Shown: in pieces, positions 61,331 through 64,000 of the stretch
How the letters are laid out: each line of letters begins with the position of its first letter
How positions within the stretch are numbered: the first letter of the stretch is position 1
Assembly: GCA_014898415.1 (NCBI GenBank)
Contig: RCTD01000024.1
Span: 62,001-126,000, forward strand
Reading direction: 5' to 3'
DNA length: 64,000 nt
Source: Stromatinia cepivora
Taxonomy: Eukaryota; Ascomycota; Leotiomycetes; Helotiales; Sclerotiniaceae
The notes under the pieces: model-generated
What the model was told of the DNA's origin: nothing
The model's input: only the letters and a program-made list of their open reading frames with translations
Database searches by the model: none
Position numbers and translations under genes: made by a program

Positions 61331-62098
61331 AATTAATTAATTAAAATTCTATAAAAGTGGAGAGGATAATTATAATTATATGGATAACGATTCATTTATG
61401 AAATCAAGGGAAAGAAAAGTATTCTTCAATTTAGTAGATTAAATGTTATGATTTTATAATGGTACATATGTATATAATTATGAAAGGATTAAAAACCTAT
61501 ACAAATTCGAAGGAATTTGATTGTATACGTATATAGCCCGAACTTCATATAATAGACGAGCTGCTATCATCAAGACAATACGAAGGCAATATATTTCAAA
61601 AAACTTATGCCTATAATTATTTCAAAAATTATGTAAAGGGAAGTTTAAATATGATAAGAACGAAATGTAATATCACCCCTATCGATTTCGTTCAATTTGG
61701 TTGATTTGATCAATTTGGTCGATTAACTTGATCGATTTCGGAATTAACTATATTAACCATTTATTATCATTATATTATAATTCAACTTTCTTCTTTTTTC
61801 TATTGAAACTTTTTCTTTTCAGAGGTTCCTCAAATCAAGGAAAATACAAATCAATATTAATTTAATTAATTGATAAACGATTTGGTCGATTTGATCAATT
61901 CATTCATTATTTTGATCAATTTAATCGATAATTTTGGTCAATTTGATCAATTTCCATTAAATTGACCAAATCAACCAAAATGATCAATCTAATTGATTTA
62001 AAGCTCATAAACCTTTATAAAACCTGATTTCCGATGAAATAATAATAAAACAAAAGAGTGAAACGCTCAAGGACAAGTTTTTCCGAAGGAAAAAGTAG

Positions 62099-62380
62099 TA
62101 TTACAAATCGTAAACTATAGAAAACTAATTACATAATACCTTTTATCTCCTATATCAATTTATAAGCTGATCATCCATATATATACATTACGAATCATAT
62201 GATTTAATATAATAAAATAGTAACCCTAATAATATATATATATAACCCTATAATCTACAAATGGGTATTTGTATATATATATTTAGTCACTCCTTACAAA
62301 CCATAATTCTTCAATTGTAGATTTTAAGGAACATAATTGACCCTGTTCATTCAGCTCTACTACGGCTCTTGTGCGTCACA
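62099..62380 (+). repeat. 3' LTR of element B
   Basis: 282 bp. The inner (left) half is mutated (TATTACAAATCGTAAAC in place of TGTCACGAATCGTGAAC), while the last about 60 bp (ending CTCTTGTGCGTCACA) are the same as in the solo LTR. Confidence 0.92.
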
Positions 62381-63042
62381 GATAATATATAATAAGAATT
62401 TTCAAATATGAATATAATATAGATTCTTATTAAAAAAAAGTTTTGATTTTTTTTAAATTCAATTCATTTTCTTTTTGATTAATTATATTATTATTATAAA
62501 TCTATAAATACTTTTCTTATATATTATTCGAAATCCTTGATTTATATATATTTAAATCTGATAAATTTCAATTAAAATATAAAAAAAATAAACAAATTGA
62601 ACTTTTTATTATTATTTTGAAAGAATTCGATAATTTAATAAGTTCTTAATAAAACAAATAATATATAAAAAAAAGAATATTAATTATTTTGATCAAATTC
62701 AAGAATACAAAAGTTCGAAAGAAATTTGATTAGGTATTAATCGAAATCGATTTAGAATTTGAAATATTATTTGAATATCGATAATATCATTGAATTTTTT
62801 TCAAATATAAATCAAATATCTTATCTTTTAATCAATTTTAAAATTATAAAATTATATTAGAAAATGAAAAAAAGAAAGTTTTATAATATAATCAATTTCC
62901 GATAAATTGATAAAATCAATTAAAATAATCAATCTAATTGATTTAAAACTTATAAATCTTCACAAAACCTAATTTCCAATAAAATAACAATAAAACAAAG
63001 AAATAAACATTCGAAAGCAAGCTTTTCCAAAGGAAAGAATAA

Positions 63043-63324
63043 TATTATGAATTATAAACTATAGAAAATTAATTATATAATATCTCTTGTTTCTTTTATT
63101 AATTAATAAACTAATTATTTGTATATATATATTAGAATTCATACAATTTAATATAGTAAAATAATGACCCTAATAATATATATATACAGCTCCACAACTC
63201 ACGAATACGTATTTATATATATATATTTAATTGCTCCTTACAAATCATAATTCTTCAATTATAGATTCTAAAGAATATAATTGACCCTGTTTATTCAGCT
63301 CTACTACGGCTCTTGTGCGTCACA
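63043..63324 (+). repeat. 3' LTR of element A
   Basis: 282 bp with the same polarity as the 3' LTR of B: left half AT-saturated, last about 50 bp identical to the solo LTR including GTGCGTCACA. Followed by the GGAAT duplication. Confidence 0.92.
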
Positions 63325-63329
63325 GGAAT

Positions 63330-63926
63330 AACCGGAAATAAGCTAGTGTATTATTAGAAGCTGAGACTAGTAGAGTTATATATAAAATTAAATATTTATA
63401 TAATATAAAATTATTATTAAAGTAGTAATATTAATATCTCTTTATAATACATCAATATAAAATTATTAAAAAGAATAAAATGTATTTTTTTATTTTCTTC
63501 CCCAAATATTAATTCACTCAATGTTTAAAATCATTTAATACTATTTCACATTATCAATTTTCATTCTCTAGTTAATTTATATATAAAACAATCATTATAT
63601 TCAACCCCTCATCTTCCCTAAAACCACTCCTGATTTAATCCATCGTCTAAGCGCCCACTCACCATCTCCCTTCACCCAACCACCAAAGACTCAACTATAA
63701 AGAAAAATACAACATGATTTTTTTCCTCACATCTCCTCTTCTTCTCTTTCCCTCCTCATCTCCTATCCATATCTATACCAAGCCCACCCATCCCACCCAC
63801 AAAAAAGACCGTGCGCACCAACCGAAAATCTCCTTGTCCCCCAACCAAAAAAAAGCAAAAAAGGAGCATCATCTATCTATCATCTTCCACTCTCATGAAA
63901 GACAACAAACAAGATAGTTAGATGAA
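63330..63926. other. AT-rich to pyrimidine-rich flank, no gene seen
   Basis: The first about 270 bp is AT-rich without LTR similarity, then normal composition with C/T-rich stretches. A 67-codon frame at 63714-63917 has no recognisable domain. Confidence 0.5.
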
Positions 63927-63998
63927 TGGACTAGCGGCGAATTGAACGCCGGACCTCTCCCATGCTAAGGGAACATTATACCACTAAACCACAAGCCC
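63927..63998 (-). tRNA. tRNA-Ala (anticodon AGC)
   Basis: A 72-nt cloverleaf can be folded on the minus strand: 5' GGGCTTG pairs with CTAGTCC (one mismatch, position 6-67) and carries G3-U70, the identity element of alanine tRNA. The D arm contains TTTAGTGGTATAAT; the anticodon stem TTCCC/GGGAG (with a G-U closing pair) frames loop TTAGCAT with AGC at 34-36; the T arm is CGGCG/CGCCG with loop TTCAATT. The discriminator is A. No intron. A run of T for termination is not evident in the first 30 bases downstream. Confidence 0.88.
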
Positions 63999-64000
63999 GT

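Larger units (their letters stand above)
53955..62380 (+). mobile_element. Element B: Ty3/gypsy element inserted into element A
   Basis: LTRs are at 53955-54236 and 62099-62380 (282 bp each) with duplication GATAA at 53950-53954 and 62381-62385. Removing B rejoins an element A sequence that matches B itself near 57950 (ATTGATGATGTATAATAAG). A polypurine tract (GAAGGAAAAAG) precedes the 3' LTR. Without the Tc1 insertion it is about 7.0 kb, normal for gypsy elements. Coding capacity is destroyed by stop codons. Confidence 0.93.
51320..63324 (+). mobile_element. Element A: Ty3/gypsy LTR element carrying nested element B
   Basis: LTRs are at 51320-51625 and 63043-63324, flanked by the 5 bp duplication GGAAT at 51315-51319 and 63325-63329. 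Element A itself comprises 51320-53954 and 62386-63324; the segment between is element B. Its own interior is heavily decayed and has lost the pol region: sequence matching B near 58450 runs directly into sequence matching B near 61945 at about 62885-62892. No complete frame remains, so it is non-autonomous. Confidence 0.92.

Overview
The window looks like a chromosome segment of a filamentous ascomycete, most probably a leotiomycete of the Botrytis/Sclerotinia type. This is an inference from intron-rich genes with mostly 45-75 bp GT-AG introns, the protein repertoire and the AT-rich transposon blocks; no single marker proves the species. Exon boundaries were worked out by hand from splice signals, reading frame and conserved protein motifs, and each gene sums to an intact frame.

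Region 1 (1-36.5 kb) is gene-rich euchromatin with eleven recognisable housekeeping or regulatory genes plus one protein kinase: IND1-like complex I Fe-S assembly factor (-), BFR2/AATF ribosome biogenesis factor (+), a TCO89-like TORC1 subunit (-), ATP-dependent PEP carboxykinase (-), UBC8/UBE2H ubiquitin-conjugating enzyme (-), ketopantoate hydroxymethyltransferase (+), ATG12 (-), the ICP55 mitochondrial aminopeptidase (-), the DBF4 regulator of the replication kinase (+), YRB30-like Ran-GTP binding protein (-), eRF3/SUP35 (+) and a YANK/STK32-type AGC kinase (-). They are independent genes in divergent or convergent arrangement; I see no pathway cluster. Intergenic spaces carry microsatellites and strand-biased low-complexity tracts.

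Region 2 (36.5-43.1 kb) has no gene I can support and holds minisatellites and a degenerate repeat of about 145 bp. Region 3 (43.1-63.3 kb) is AT-rich and transposon-derived. It contains a decayed 5 kb block, a solo LTR, one intact Zn2Cys6 transcription factor gene on a normal-composition island, and a nested set: a Ty3/gypsy element (A) carrying a second copy of the same family (B), which itself carries a Tc1/mariner element. Target-site duplications (GGAAT, GATAA, TA; CTATT for the solo LTR) and an empty site within copy A establish the order. The elements are saturated with C:G to T:A changes and stop codons, as expected for repeat-induced point mutation (RIP), while the 282 bp solo LTR is nearly clean. 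Region 4 is a short flank with a tRNA-Ala(AGC) at the right edge.

The most unusual signal is in UBC8. To keep the conserved E2 sequence in frame, the transcript appears to need an 8-nt exon and, further on, two complete introns separated by a single exonic nucleotide. Further points are a GC-AG intron at the end of SUP35, a possible in-frame N-terminal extension of PEPCK, a C/G skew reversal near 46.0 kb, and a RIP pattern that spares the outer edges of LTRs.
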